Source: Clostridia bacterium (GTDB taxonomy: Bacteria > Bacillota > Clostridia > DUPQ01). From it: a stretch of 5,195 bases of DNA. Where the stretch lies: positions 1-5,195 of the forward strand of contig JAQVAJ010000134.1 in NCBI GenBank assembly GCA_028690885.1. Reading direction: 5' to 3'. Under the pieces are notes generated by a model. It ran no database searches. It saw nothing but the letters and a program-made list of their open reading frames with translations, and was not told the origin of the DNA. The position numbers were made by a program, and so were the translations under genes. Position 1 is the stretch's first letter; each line of letters starts with the position of its first letter. Shown here piece after piece: positions 5,152-5,195 of the stretch.

Positions 5152-5195
5152 GACTTAACGACACCGGCATCGATCACATTGTTAATGCTATCAAG
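5148..5195 (+). CDS. 5' end of a tail adaptor-like gene, probable paralogue of the preceding gene (partial)
   Basis: Only the first 16 residues are visible: MRLNDTGIDHIVNAIK. Aligned without gaps to the first 16 residues of the preceding 114-aa protein, eight are identical (Met1, Asn4, Gly7, Ile8, Ile11, Val12, Ala14, Lys16), with Leu/Phe and Asn/Asp as conservative changes. The 'M.L...G.d.i...I' opening is also common at the N terminus of phage tail adaptor and fibre proteins. ATG 5148 overlaps the previous stop as ATGA and has AGGAG at good spacing, so the start is secure. The remainder, and whether it is a short adaptor or the base of a longer fibre, lies outside the window. Confidence 0.65.
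   Translation, partial: MRLNDTGIDHIVNAIK

Overview
The window is a compact stretch of a tailed dsDNA virus or provirus genome: the tail-assembly to baseplate part of a morphogenesis operon. All genes are on the + strand and non-coding sequence is almost absent. Neighbouring genes share ATGA, TAATG or GTGA junctions or short overlaps. The DNA is AT-rich (about one third G+C by eye), uses many ATA (Ile) and AGA (Arg) codons, and several starts carry Shine-Dalgarno-like sites (GGAAGTGA, GGAGTTGA, AGGAG). That fits an AT-rich, SD-using prokaryotic host, bacterial or archaeal. I cannot name the host, and no integrase, tRNA, rRNA or housekeeping gene is present to help.

Layout. At 2-127 is the end of, or all of, a small charged coiled-coil protein open at the left edge. 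At 131-565 and 562-747 lies a tail assembly chaperone pair. It has a textbook -1 programmed frameshift signal: in-frame slippery A AAA AAA at 529-535, a 5-nt spacer, then a 12-bp interrupted stem-loop at 541-580. This would yield a 144-aa short product and a 205-aa fusion, as with lambda G/GT. At 747-2234 is a short (495-aa) tape measure protein. At 2231-2884 is an unrecognised 217-aa protein in the usual distal-tail/baseplate slot. At 2874-4469 is a 531-aa baseplate-hub-like protein with an apparently inserted beta-rich module. At 4469-4810 is a 113-aa protein with a tandem GHPxxGxxGxxK repeat. At 4807-5151 is a 114-aa tail-fibre/baseplate adaptor-like protein. From 5148, a gene cut by the right edge looks like a paralogue of that 114-aa protein.

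How they work together (inferred from order and family knowledge). The chaperone short and fusion forms coat the tape measure protein. The tape measure sets tail-tube length. The 217-aa and hub proteins form the tail tip or baseplate on which the tube is built. The small downstream proteins probably link the baseplate to fibres or receptor-binding proteins. No sheath gene lies in the window, so siphovirus versus myovirus cannot be decided. I see no promoter, terminator, CRISPR, insertion sequence or non-phage system. The most notable observations are the frameshift element, the tandem adaptor paralogues and the hub insertion.
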